Assembly (NCBI GenBank): GCA_037013495.1
Contig: CM072810.1
Location: forward strand, 55,228,843-55,292,842
Length of the DNA: 64,000 nucleotides
Source: Hippophae tibetana
Taxonomy: Eukaryota; Streptophyta; Magnoliopsida; Rosales; Elaeagnaceae
Direction of reading: 5' to 3'
Of the stretch, positions 49,275-61,154 are shown piece by piece. The stretch's first letter is position 1; each line of letters starts with the position of its first letter. The position numbers and the translations under genes were made by a program. Below the pieces are notes generated by a model. It saw only the letters and a list, made by a program, of their open reading frames with translations. It was not told the origin of the DNA and searched no databases.

Positions 49275-50759
49275 TTAAGGGAAATTCTTCTCGAACTTGG
49301 GTTTTTATTCGTTTCGAGCCTGAGATCATGTGTTGATACCAAACTTTGGAAAAATAGCTAATCCTTTCTACCTAAATCTTAAGCTTTCAATACGGGATGC
49401 TTGAACTGTCACACTTAATCCTCGTTCAAAGCTCACACCAAGCCACGAGGATGTTACCTCCAATGCACCACACAAGTCATTCTAAATAACCCTTGGAAAC
49501 AATATACAAAGGTTACCCACAACAACGAGCCCAGGGATGGTACTTACCTTGGTTGCGTCATTCCGTCTCCTTTAAGGGAAATTCTTCTCGAACTTGGGTT
49601 TTTATCGGATTCGAGCCTCAGATCATGTTTTGATACCAAACATTGGAAAAATAGCTAATACTTTCTACCTAAATCTTAAGCTTTTAATACGGGATGCTTG
49701 AACTGTCACACTTAATCCTCGTTCAAAGCTCACACCAAGTCACGAGGATGTTACCTCCAATGCACCACACAAGTCATTCTAAATAACCCTTGGAAACAAT
49801 ATACAAAGGTTACCCACAACAACGAGCCCAGGGATGGTACTTACCTTGGTTGCGTCATTCCGTCTACTTTAAGGGAAATTCTTCTCGAACTTGGGTTTTT
49901 ATTGGATTCGAGCATGAGATCATGTTTTGATACCAAACATAGGAAAAATAGCTAATCCTTTCTACCTAAATCTTAAGCTTTCAATACGGGATGCTTGAAC
50001 TGTCACACTTAATCCTCGTTCAAAGCTCACACCAAGCCACGAGGATGTTACCTCCAATGCACCACACAAGTCATTCTAAATAACCCTTGGAAACAATATA
50101 CAAAGGTTACCCACAACAACGAGCCCAGGGATGGTACTTACCTTGGTTGCGTCATTCCGTCTCCTTTAAGGGAAATTCTTCTCGAACTTGGGTTTTTATC
50201 GGATTCGAGCCTCAGATCATGTTTTGATACCAAACATTGGAAAAATAGCTAATACTTTCTACCTAAATCTTAAGCTTTTAATACGGGATGCTTGAACTGT
50301 CACACTTAATCCTCGTTCAAAGCTCACACCAAGTCACGAGGATGTTACCTCCAATGCACCACACAAGTCATTCTAAATAACCCTTGGAAACAATATACAA
50401 AGGTTACCCACAACAACGAGCCCAGGGATGGTACTTACCTTGGTTGCGTCATTCCGTCTACTTTAAGGGAAATTCTTCTCGAACTTGGGTTTTTATTGGA
50501 TTCGAGCATGAGATCATGTTTTGATACCAAACATAGGAAAAATAGCTAATCCTTTCTACCTAAATCTTAAGCTTTCAATACGGGATGCTTGAACTGTCAC
50601 ACTTAATCCTCGTTCAAAGCTCACACCAAGCCACGAGGATGTTACCTCCAATGCACCACACAAGTCATTCTAAATAACCCTTGGAAACAATATACAAAGG
50701 TTACCCACAACAACGAGCCCAGGGATGGTACTTACCTTGGTTGCGTCATTCCGTCTACT
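49275..50759 (+). repeat. Dimeric segment
   Basis: After a D-left monomer (49275), a 594-bp dimer occurs twice in a row: 49572-50165 and 50166-50759. Its first monomer has GCCTCAGATC, TAATACTTT and CTTTTAATAC; its second has an A left part and CAAGCCACGAGG. All have AACAATATAC. This is the only plain 2-mer stretch in the window. Confidence 0.87.
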
Positions 50760-52838
50760 TTAAGGGAAATTCTTCTCGAACTTGGGTTTTTATTGGATTC
50801 GAGCATGAGATCATGTTTTGATACCAAACATAGGAAAAATAGCTAATCCTTTCTACCTAAATCTTAGGCTTTCAATACGGGATGCTTGAACTGTCACACT
50901 TAATCCTCGTTCAAAGCTCACCCCAAGTCACGAGAATATTACCTCCAATGCACCACACAAGTCATTCTAAATAACCCTTAGAAACAACATACAAAGGTTA
51001 CCCACAACAACGAGCCCAGGGATGGTACTTACCTTGGTTGCGTCAATCCGTCTCCTTTAAATGAAATTCTTCTCGAACTTGGGTTTTTATTGGTTTCGAG
51101 CCTGCGATCATGTGTTGATACCAAACATTGGAAAAATAGCTAATCATTTCTACCTAAATCTTAAGCTTTCAATACGGGATACTTGAACTGTCACACTTAA
51201 TCCTCGTTTAAAACTCACACCAAGTCACGAGGAAGTTACCTCACATGCACCACACAAGTCCTTCAAAATGACCCTTGGAAACAACATACAAAGGTTACCC
51301 ACAACAACGAGCCCAGGGATGGTACTTACCTTGGTTGCGTCATTCCATCTCTTTTAAGGGAAATTCTTCTCAAACTTGTGCTTTTATGAGATTCGAGCCT
51401 GAGATCATGTTTTGATACCAAACATATGAAAAATAGCTAATCCTTCCTACCTAAATCTTAAGCTTTCAATACGGGATGCTTTAACTGTCATACTTAATCC
51501 TCGTTCAAAGCTCACACCAAGTCACGAGGAAGTTACCTCACATGGACCACACAAGTCCTTCAAAATGACCCTTGGAAACAACATACAAAGGTTACCCACA
51601 ACAACGAGCCCAGAGATGGTACTTACCTTGGTTGCGTCATTCCGTCTCCTTTAAGGGAAATTCTTCTCGAACTTGGGTTTTTATCGGATTCGAGCCTGAG
51701 ATCATGTTTTGATACCAAACATTGGAAAAATAGCTAATCCTTTCTACCTAAATCTTAAGCTTTCAATACGGGATCCTTGAACTGTCACACTTAATCCTCG
51801 TTCAAAGCTCACACCAAGTCACGAGGATGTTACCTCCCATGCACCACACAAGTCCTTCAAAATGACCCTTGGAAACAACATACAAAGGTTACTCACAACA
51901 ACGAGCCCAGGGATGGTACTTACCTTATTTGCGTCATTCCGTCTCCTTTAAGTGAAATTCTTCTCGAACTTGGGTTTTTATCGGATTCGAGGCTGAGATC
52001 ATGTTTTTATACAAAACATTGGAAAAATAGCTAATCATTTCTACCTAAATCTTAAGCTTTCAATACGGGATGCTTGAACTGTCACACTTAATCCTCGTTT
52101 AAAGCTCACACCAAGTCACGAGGAAGTTACCTTCCATGCACAACACAAGTCCTTCAAAATGACCCTTGGAAACAACATACAAAGGTTACCCACAACAACG
52201 AGCCCAGGGATGGTACTTACCTTGGTTGCGTCATTCCGTCTCCTTTAAGGGAAATTCTTCTCGAACTTGGGTTTTTATTGGATTCGAGCCTGAGATCATG
52301 TTTTGATACCAAACATAGGAAAAATAGCTAAACCATTCTACCTAAATCTTAAGCTTTCAATACGGGATGTTTGAACTGTCACACTTAATCCTCGTTTAAA
52401 GCTTACACCAAGTCACGAGGATGTTACCTCCAATGCACCACACAAGTCATTCTAAATAACCCTTGGAAACAACATACAAAGGTTACCCACAACAACGAGC
52501 CCAGGGATGGTACTTACCTTGGTTGCGTCATTCCGTCTACTTTAAGGGAAATTCTTCTCGAACTTGGGTTTTTATTAGATTCCAGCATGAGATCATGTTT
52601 TGATACGAAACATAGGAAAAATAGCTAATCATTTCTACCTAAATCTTAAGCTTTCAATACGGGATGCTTGAACTGTCACACTTAATCCTCGTTTAAAACT
52701 CACACCAAGTCACGAGGAAGTTACCTCCCATGCACCACACAAGTCCTTCAAAATGACCCTTGGAAACAACATACAAAGATTACCCACAACAACGAGCCCA
52801 GGGATGGTACTTACCTTGGTTGCGTCATTCCGTCTACT
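50760..52838 (+). repeat. 7-mer Ae-G-J'-H-B-C-A', tandem copy 1
   Basis: Seven monomers, 2,079 bp. Markers: CACCCCAAG with GAGAATATT (50760 monomer; CTTAGGCTTT loses HindIII), CCATCTC tail of G, J' at 51354, BamHI site GGATCC at 51771 in H, A' at 52542 with ATTAGATTCCAGC and GATACGAAAC. The same order starts again at 52839. Confidence 0.87.
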
Positions 52839-54917
52839 TTAAGGGAAATTCTTCTCGAACTTGGGTTTTTATTGGATTCGAGCATGAGATCATGTTTTGA
52901 TACCAAACATAGGAAAAATAGCTAATCCTTTCTACCTAAATCTTAAGCTTTCAATACGGGATGCTTGAACTGTCACACTTAATCCTCGTTCAAAGCTCAC
53001 CCCAAGTCACGAGAATATTACCTCCAATGCACCACACAAGTCATTCTAAATAACCCTTGGAAACAACATACAAAGGTTACCCACAACAACGAGCCCAGGG
53101 ATGGTACTTACCTTGGTTGCGTCAATCCGTCCCCTTTAAATGAAATTCTTCTCGAACTTGGGTTTTTATTGGTTTGGAGCCTGCGATCATGTGTTGATAC
53201 CAAACATTGGAAAAATAGCTAATCATTTCTACCTAAATCTTAAGCTTTCAATACGGGATACTTGAACTGTCACACTTAATCCTCGTTTAAAACTCACACC
53301 AAGTCACGAGGAAGTTACCTCACATGCACCACACAAGTCCTTCAAAATGACCCTTGGAAACAACATACAAAGGTTACCCACAACAACGAGCCCAGGGATG
53401 GTACTTACCTTGGTTGCGTCATTCCATCTCTTTTAAGGGAAATTCTTCTCAAACTTGTGCTTTTATGAGATTCGAGCCTGAGATCATGTTTTGATACCAA
53501 ACATATGAAAAATAGCTAATCCTTCCTACCTAAATCTTAAGCTTTCAATACGGGATGCTTTAACTGTCATACTTAATCCTCGTTCAAAGCTCACACCAAG
53601 TCACGAGGAAGTTACCTCACATGGACCACACAAGTCCTTCAAAATGACCCTTGGAAACAACATACAAAGGTTACCCACAACAACGAGCCCAGAGATGGTA
53701 CTTACCTTGGTTGCGTCATTCCGTCTCCTTTAAGGGAAATTCTTCTCGAACTTGGGTTTTTATCGGATTCGAGCCTGAGATCATGTTTTGATACCAAACA
53801 TTGGAAAAATAGCTAATCCTTTCTACCTAAATCTTAAGCTTTCAATACGGGATCCTTGAACTGTCACACTTAATCCTCGTTCAAAGCTCACACCAAGTCA
53901 CGAGGATGTTACCTCCCATGCACCACACAAGTCCTTCAAAATGACCCTTGGAAACAACATACAAAGGTTACTCACAACAACGAGCCCAGGGATGGTACTT
54001 ACCTTATTTGCGTCATTCCGTCTCCTTTAAGTGAAATTCTTCTCGAACTTGGGTTTTTATCGGATTCGAGCCTGAGATCATGTTTTTATACAAAACATTG
54101 GAAAAATAGCTAATCATTTCTACCTAAATCTTAAGCTTTCAATACGGGATGCTTGAACTGTCACACTTAATCCTCGTTTAAAGCTCACACCAAGTCACGA
54201 GGAAGTTACCTCCCATGCACAACACAAGTCCTTCAAAATGACCCTTGGAAACAACATACAAAGGTTACCCACAACAACGAGCCCAGGGATGGTACTTACC
54301 TTGGTTGCGTCATTCCTTCTCCTTTAAGGGAAATTCTTTTCGAACTTGGGTTTTTATTGGATTCGAGCCTGAGATCATGTTTTGTTACCAAACATAGGAA
54401 AAATAGCTAATCCTTTCTACCTAAATCTTAAGCTTTCAATACGGGATGCTTGAACTGTCACACTTAATCCTCGTTCAAAGCTCACACCAAGTCACGAGGA
54501 TGTTACCTCCAATGCACCACACAAGTCATTCTAAATAACCCTTGGAAACAACATACAAAGGCTACCCACAACAACGAGCCCAGGGATGGTACTTACCTTG
54601 GTTGCGTCATTCCGTCTACTTTAAGGGAAATTCTTCTCGAACTTGGGTTTTTATTAGATTCCAGCATGAGATCATGTTTTGATACGAAACATAGGAAAAA
54701 TAGCTAATCCTTTCTACCTAAATCTTAAGCTTTCAATACGGGATACTTGAACTGTCACACTTAATCCTCGTTTAAAACTCACACCAAGTCACGAGGAAGT
54801 TACCTCACATGCACCACACAAGTCCTTCAAAATGACCCTTGGAAACAACATACAAAGGTTACCCACAACAACGAGCCTAGAGATGGTACTTACCTTGGTT
54901 GCGTCATTCCGTCTCCT
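52839..54917 (+). repeat. 7-mer Ae-G-J'-H-B-X-A', tandem copy 2
   Basis: Copy of the preceding 7-mer with GGATCC at 53850 (+2,079). The sixth monomer (54324) differs: GTTACCAAAC, TAATCCTTT, GTTCAAAGCTC and AAAGGCTACCC replace the C monomer. The seventh (54621) keeps ATTAGATTCCAGC but ends with GAGCCTAGAG. From about 54027 to 55545 this stretch matches 59373-60891 at +5,346 bp (18 monomers). Confidence 0.86.
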
Positions 54918-56423
54918 TTAAGGGAAATTCTTCTCGAACTTGGGTTTTTATCGGATTCGAGCCTGAGATCATGTTTTGATACCAAACATTGGAAAAATAG
55001 CTAACCCTTTCTACCTAAATCTTAAGCTTTCAATACGGGATGCTTGAACTGTCACACTTAATCCTCGTTCAAAGCTCACACCAAGTCACGAGGATGTTAC
55101 CTCCCATGCACCACACAAGTCCTTCAAAATGACCCTTGGAAACAACATACAAAGGTTACTCACAACAACGAGCCCAGGGATGGTACTTACCTTATTTGCG
55201 TCATTCCGTCTCCTTTAAGTGAAATTCTTCTCGAACTTGGGTTTTTATCGGATTCGAGCCTGAGATCATGTTTTTATACAAAACATTGGAAAAATAGCTA
55301 ATCATTTCTACCTAAATCTTAAGCTTTCAATACGGGATGCTTGAACTGTCACACTTAATCCTCGTTTAAAGCTCACACCAAGTCACGAGGAAGTTACCTC
55401 CCATGCACAACACAAGTCCTTCAAAATGACCCTTGGAAACAACATACAAAGGTTACCCACAACAACGAGCCCAGGGATGGTACTTACCTTGGTTGCGTCA
55501 TTCCGTCTCCTTTAAGGGAAATTCTTTTCGAACTTGGGTTTTTATTGGATTCGAGCCTGAGATCATGTTTTGATACCAAACATAGGAAAAATAGCTAAAC
55601 CATTCTACCTAAATCTTAAGCTTTCAATACGGGATGTTTGAACTGTCACACTTAATCCTCGTTAAAAGCTTACACCAAGTCACGAGGATGTTACCTCCAA
55701 TGCACCACACAAGTCATTCTAAATAACCCTTGGAAACAACATACAAAGGTTACCCACAACAACGAGCCCAGGGATGGTACTTACCTTGGTTGCGTCAATC
55801 CGTCTCCTTTAAATGAAATTCTTCTCGAACTTGGGTTTTTATTCGTTTCGAGCCTGAGATCATGTGTTGATACCAAACTTTGGAAAAATAGCTAATCATT
55901 TCTACCTAAATCTTAAGCTTTCAATACGGGATGCTTGAACTGTCACACTTAATCCTCGTTTAAAACTCACACCAAGTCACGAGGAAGTTACCTCCCATGC
56001 ACCACACAAGTCCTTCAAAATGACCCTTGGAAACAACATACAAAGATTACCCACAACAACGAGCCCAGGGATGGTACTTACCTTGGTTGCGTCATTCCGT
56101 CTACTTTAAGGGAAATTCTTCTCGAACTTGGGTTTTTATTGGATTCGAGCATGAGATCATGTTTTGATACCAAACATAGGAAAAATAGCTAATCCTTTCT
56201 ACCTAAATCTTAAGCTTTCAATACGGGATGCTTGAACTGTCACACTTAATCCTCGTTCAAAGCTCACACCAAGTCACGAGGATGTTACCTCCAATGCACC
56301 ACACAAGTCATTCTAAATAACCCTTGGAAACAATATACAAAGGCTACCCACAACAACGAGCCCAGGGATGGTACTTACCTTGGTTGCGTCATTCCGTCTA
56401 CTTTAAGGGAAATTCTTCTCGAA
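54918..56423 (+). repeat. Linker segment H-B-C-D-A
   Basis: H 54918 (TAACCCTTTC), B 55215, C 55512 (TTCTTTTCGAAC, GGGATGTTTG), D 55809 and A 56106 (AACAATATAC, AAAGGCTACCC, GTCTAC). The same C variant with TTCTTTTCG recurs at 57591 and 62046. Confidence 0.83.
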
Positions 56424-59400
56424 CTTGGGTTTTTATTGGATTCCAGCATGAGATCATGTTTTGATACGAAACATAGGAAAAATAGCTAATCCTTTCTACC
56501 TAAATCTTAAGCTTTCAATACGGGATGCTTGAACTGTCACACTTAATCCTCGTTCAAAGCTCACACCAAGTCACGAGAATATTACCTCCAATGCACCACA
56601 CAAGTCATTCTAAATAACCCTTGGAAACAACATACAAAGGTTACCCACAACAACGAGCCCAGGGATGGTACTTACCTTGGTTGCGTCAATCCGTCTCCTT
56701 TAAATGAAATACTTCTCGAACTTGGGTTTTTATTGGTTTCGAGCCTGCGATCATGTGTTGATACCAAACATTGGAAAAATAGCTAATCATTTCTACCTAA
56801 ATCTTAAGCTTTCAATACGGGATACTTGAACTGTCACACTTAATCCTCGTTTAAAACTCACACCAAGTCACGAGGAAGTTACCTCACATGCACCACACAA
56901 GTCCTTCAAAATGACCCTTGGAAACAACATACAAAGGTTACCCACAAGAACGAGCCCAGAGATGGTACTTACCTTGGTTGCGTCATTCCGTCTCCTTTAA
57001 GGGAAATTCTTCTCGAACTTGGGTTTTTATCGGATTCGAGCTTGGGATCATGTTTTGATACCAAACATTGGAAAAATAGCTAATCCTTTCTACCTAAATC
57101 TTAAGCTTTCAATACGGGATCCTTGAACTGTCACACTTAATCCTCGTTCAAAGCTCACACCAAGTCACGAGGATGTTACCTCCCATGCACCACACAAGTC
57201 CTTCAAAATGACCCTTGGAAACAACATACAAAGGTTACTCACAACAACGAGCCCAGGGATGGTACTTACCTTATTTGCGTCATTCCGTCTCCTTTAAGTG
57301 AAATTCTTCTCGAACTTGGGTTTTTATCGGATTCGAGCCTGAGATCATGTTTTTATACAAAACATTGGAAAAATAGCTAATCATTTCTACCTAAATCTTA
57401 AGCTTTCAATACGGGATGCTTGAACTGTCACACTTAATCCTCGTTTAAAGCTCACACCAAGTCACGAGGAAGTTACCTCCCATGCACAACACAAGTCCTT
57501 CAAAATGACCCTTGGAAACAACATACAAAGGTTACCCACAACAACGAGCCCAGGGATGGTACTTACCTTGGTTGCGTCATTCCGTCTCCTTTAAGGGAAA
57601 TTCTTTTCGAACTTGGGTTTTTATTGGATTCGAGCCTGAGATCATGTTTTGATACCAAACATAGGAAAAATAGCTAAACCATTCTACCTAAATCTTAAGC
57701 TTTCAATACGGGATGTTTGAACTGTCACACTTAATCCTCGTTAAAAGCTTACACCAAGTCACGAGGATGTTACCTCCAATGCACCACACAAGTCATTCTA
57801 AATAACCCTTGGAAACAACATACAAAGGTTACCCACAACAACGAGCCCAGGGATGGTACTTACCTTGGTTGCGTCAATCCTTCTCCTTTAAATGAAATTC
57901 TTCTCGAACTTGGGTTTTTATTCGTTTCGAGCCTGAGATCATGTGTTGATACCAAACTTTGGAAAAATAGCTAATCATTTCTACCTAAATCTTAAGCTTT
58001 CAATACGGGATGCTTGAACTGTCACACTTAATCCTCGTTTAAAACTCACACCAAGTCACGAGGAAGTTACCTCCCATGCACCACACAAGTCCTTCAAAAT
58101 GACCCTTGGAAACAACATACAAAGATTACCCACAACAACGAGCCCAGGGATGGTACTTACCTTGGTTGCGTCATTCCGTCTACTTTAAGGGAAATTCTTC
58201 TCGAACTTGGGTTTTTATTGGATTCCAGCATGAGATCATGTTTTGATACCAAACATAGGAAAAATAGCTAATCCTTTCTACCTAAATCTTAAGCTTTCAA
58301 TACGGGATGCTTGAACTGTCACACTTAATCCTCGTTCAAAGCTCACACCAAGTCACGAGGATGTTACCTCCAATGCACCACACAAGTCATTCTAAATAAC
58401 CCTTGGAAACAATATACAAAGGCTACCCACAACAACGAGCCCAGGGATGGTACTTACCTTGGTTGCGTCATTCCGTCTACTTTAAGGGAAATTCTTCTCG
58501 AACTTGGGTTTTTATTGGATTCGAGCATGAGATCATGTTTTGATACCAAACATAGGAAAAATAGCTAATCATTTCTACCTAAATCTTAAGCTTTCAATAC
58601 GGGATGCTTGAACTGTCACACTTAATCCTCGTTCAAAGCTCACCCCAAGTCACGAGAATATTACCTCCAATGCACCACACAAGTCATTCTAAATAACCCT
58701 TGGAAACAACAAACAAAGGTTACCCACAACAACGAGCCCAGGGATGGTACTTACCTTGGTTGCGTCAATCCGTCTCCTTTAAATGAAATTCTTCTCGAAC
58801 TTGGGTTTTTATTGGTTTCGAGCCTGCGATCATGTGTTGATACCAAACATTGGAAAAATAGCTAATCATTTCTACCTAAATCTTAAGCTTTCAATACGGG
58901 ATACTTGAACTGTCACACTTAATCCTCGTTTAAAACTCACACCAAGTCACGAGGAAGTTACCTCACATGCACCACACAAGTCCTTCAAAATGACCCTTGG
59001 AAACAACATACAAAGGTTACCCACATAAACGAGCCTAGAGATGGTACTTACCTTGGTTGCGTCATTCCGTCTCCTTTAAGGGAAATTCTTCTCGAACTTG
59101 GGTTTTTATCGGATTCGAGCCTGAGATCATGTTTTGATACCAAACATTGGAAAAATAGCTAACCCTTTCTACCTAAATCTTAAGCTTTCAATACGGGATG
59201 CTTGAACTGTCACACTTAATCCTCGTTCAAAGCTCACACCAAGTCACGAGGATGTTACCTCCCATGCACCACACAAGTCCTTCAAAATGACCCTTGGAAA
59301 CAACATACAAAGGTTACTCACAACAACGAGCCCAGGGATGGTACTTACCTTATTTGCGTCATTCCGTCTCCTTTAAGTGAAATTCTTCTCGAACTTGGGT

Positions 59401-60878
59401 TTTTATCGGATTCGAGCCTGAGATCATGTTTTTATACAAAACATTGGAAAAATAGCTAATCATTTCTACCTAAATCTTAAGCTTTCAATACGGGATGCTT
59501 GAACTGTCACACTTAATCCTCGTTTAAAGCTCACACCAAGTCACGAGGAAGTTACCTCCCATGCACAACACAAGTCCTTCAAAATGACCCTTGGAAACAA
59601 CATACAAAGGTTACCCACAACAACGAGCCCAGGGATGGTACTTACCTTGGTTGCGTCATTCCTTCTCCTTTAAGGGAAATTCTTTTCGAACTTGGGTTTT
59701 TATTGGATTCGAGCCTGAGATCATGTTTTGTTACCAAACATAGGAAAAATAGCTAATCCTTTCTACCTAAATCTTAAGCTTTCAATACGGGATGCTTGAA
59801 CTGTCACACTTAATCCTCGTTCAAAGCTCACACCAAGTCACGAGGATGTTACCTCCAATGCACCACACAAGTCATTCTAAATAACCCTTGGAAACAACAT
59901 ACAAAGGCTACCCACAACAACGAGCCCAGGGATGGTACTTACCTTGGTTGCGTCATTCCGTCTACTTTAAGGGAAATTCTTCTCGAACTTGGGTTTTTAT
60001 TAGATTCCAGCATGAGATCATGTTTTGATACGAAACATAGGAAAAATAGCTAATCCTTTCTACCTAAATCTTAAGCTTTCAATACGGGATACTTGAACTG
60101 TCACACTTAATCCTCGTTTAAAACTCACACCAAGTCACGAGGAAGTTACCTCACATGCACCACACAAGTCCTTCAAAATGACCCTTGGAAACAACATACA
60201 AAGGTTACCCACAACAACGAGCCTAGAGATGGTACTTACCTTGGTTGCGTCATTCCGTCTCCTTTAAGGGAAATTCTTCTCGAACTTGGGTTTTTATCGG
60301 ATTCGAGCCTGAGATCATGTTTTGATACCAAACATTGGAAAAATAGCTAACCCTTTCTACCTAAATCTTAAGCTTTCAATACGGGATGCTTGAACTGTCA
60401 CACTTAATCCTCGTTCAAAGCTCACACCAAGTCACGAGGATGTTACCTCCCATGCACCACACAAGTCCTTCAAAATGACCCTTGGAAACAACATACAAAG
60501 GTTACTCACAACAACGAGCCCAGGGATGGTACTTACCTTATTTGCGTCATTCCGTCTCCTTTAAGTGAAATTCTTCTCGAACTTGGGTTTTTATCGGATT
60601 CGAGCCTGAGATCATGTTTTTATACAAAACATTGGAAAAATAGCTAATCATTTCTACCTAAATCTTAAGCTTTCAATACGGGATGCTTGAACTGTCACAC
60701 TTAATCCTCGTTTAAAGCTCACACCAAGTCACGAGGAAGTTACCTCCCATGCACAACACAAGTCCTTCAAAATGACCCTTGGAAACAACATACAAAGGTT
60801 ACCCACAACAACGAGCCCAGGGATGGTACTTACCTTGGTTGCGTCATTCCGTCTCCTTTAAGGGAAATTCTTTTCGAA
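56424..60878 (+). repeat. 15-monomer tandem block II, copy 1
   Basis: A 4,455-bp segment repeated directly downstream. Markers at +4,455: ACAAGAACG (56945 region), GAGCTTGGGATC (57040 and 61495), GGATCC (57117 and 61572), CAATCCTTC (57881 and 62336), CAACAAACAAAGG, ACATAAACGAGCC (59026 and 63481). Contents: A', G, H, B, C, D, A, A, G, H, B, X, A', H, B. Its sequence differs from block I although the length is the same. Confidence 0.9.
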
Positions 60879-61154
60879 CTTGGGTTTTTATTGGATTCCA
60901 GCATGAGATCATGTTTTGATACGAAACATAGGAAAAATAGCTAATCCTTTCTACCTAAATCTTAAGCTTTCAATACGGGATGCTTGAACTGTCACACTTA
61001 ATCCTCGTTCAAAGCTCACACCAAGTCACGAGAATATTACCTCCAATGCACCACACAAGTCATTCTAAATAACCCTTGGAAACAACATACAAAGGTTACC
61101 CACAACAACGAGCCCAGGGATGGTACTTACCTTGGTTGCGTCAATCCGTCTCCT
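60858..61154 (+). repeat. Junction monomer of block II
   Basis: The start is the C variant TTCTTTTCGAAC (as at 55512); from about 60880 it becomes A' (ATTGGATTCCAGC, GATACGAAAC, GAGAATATT). The switch lies at about monomer position 18-38, in the conserved start window. Together with the 18-monomer match of 59373-60891 to 54027-55545, this places the exchange that made the tandem copy. Confidence 0.87.
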
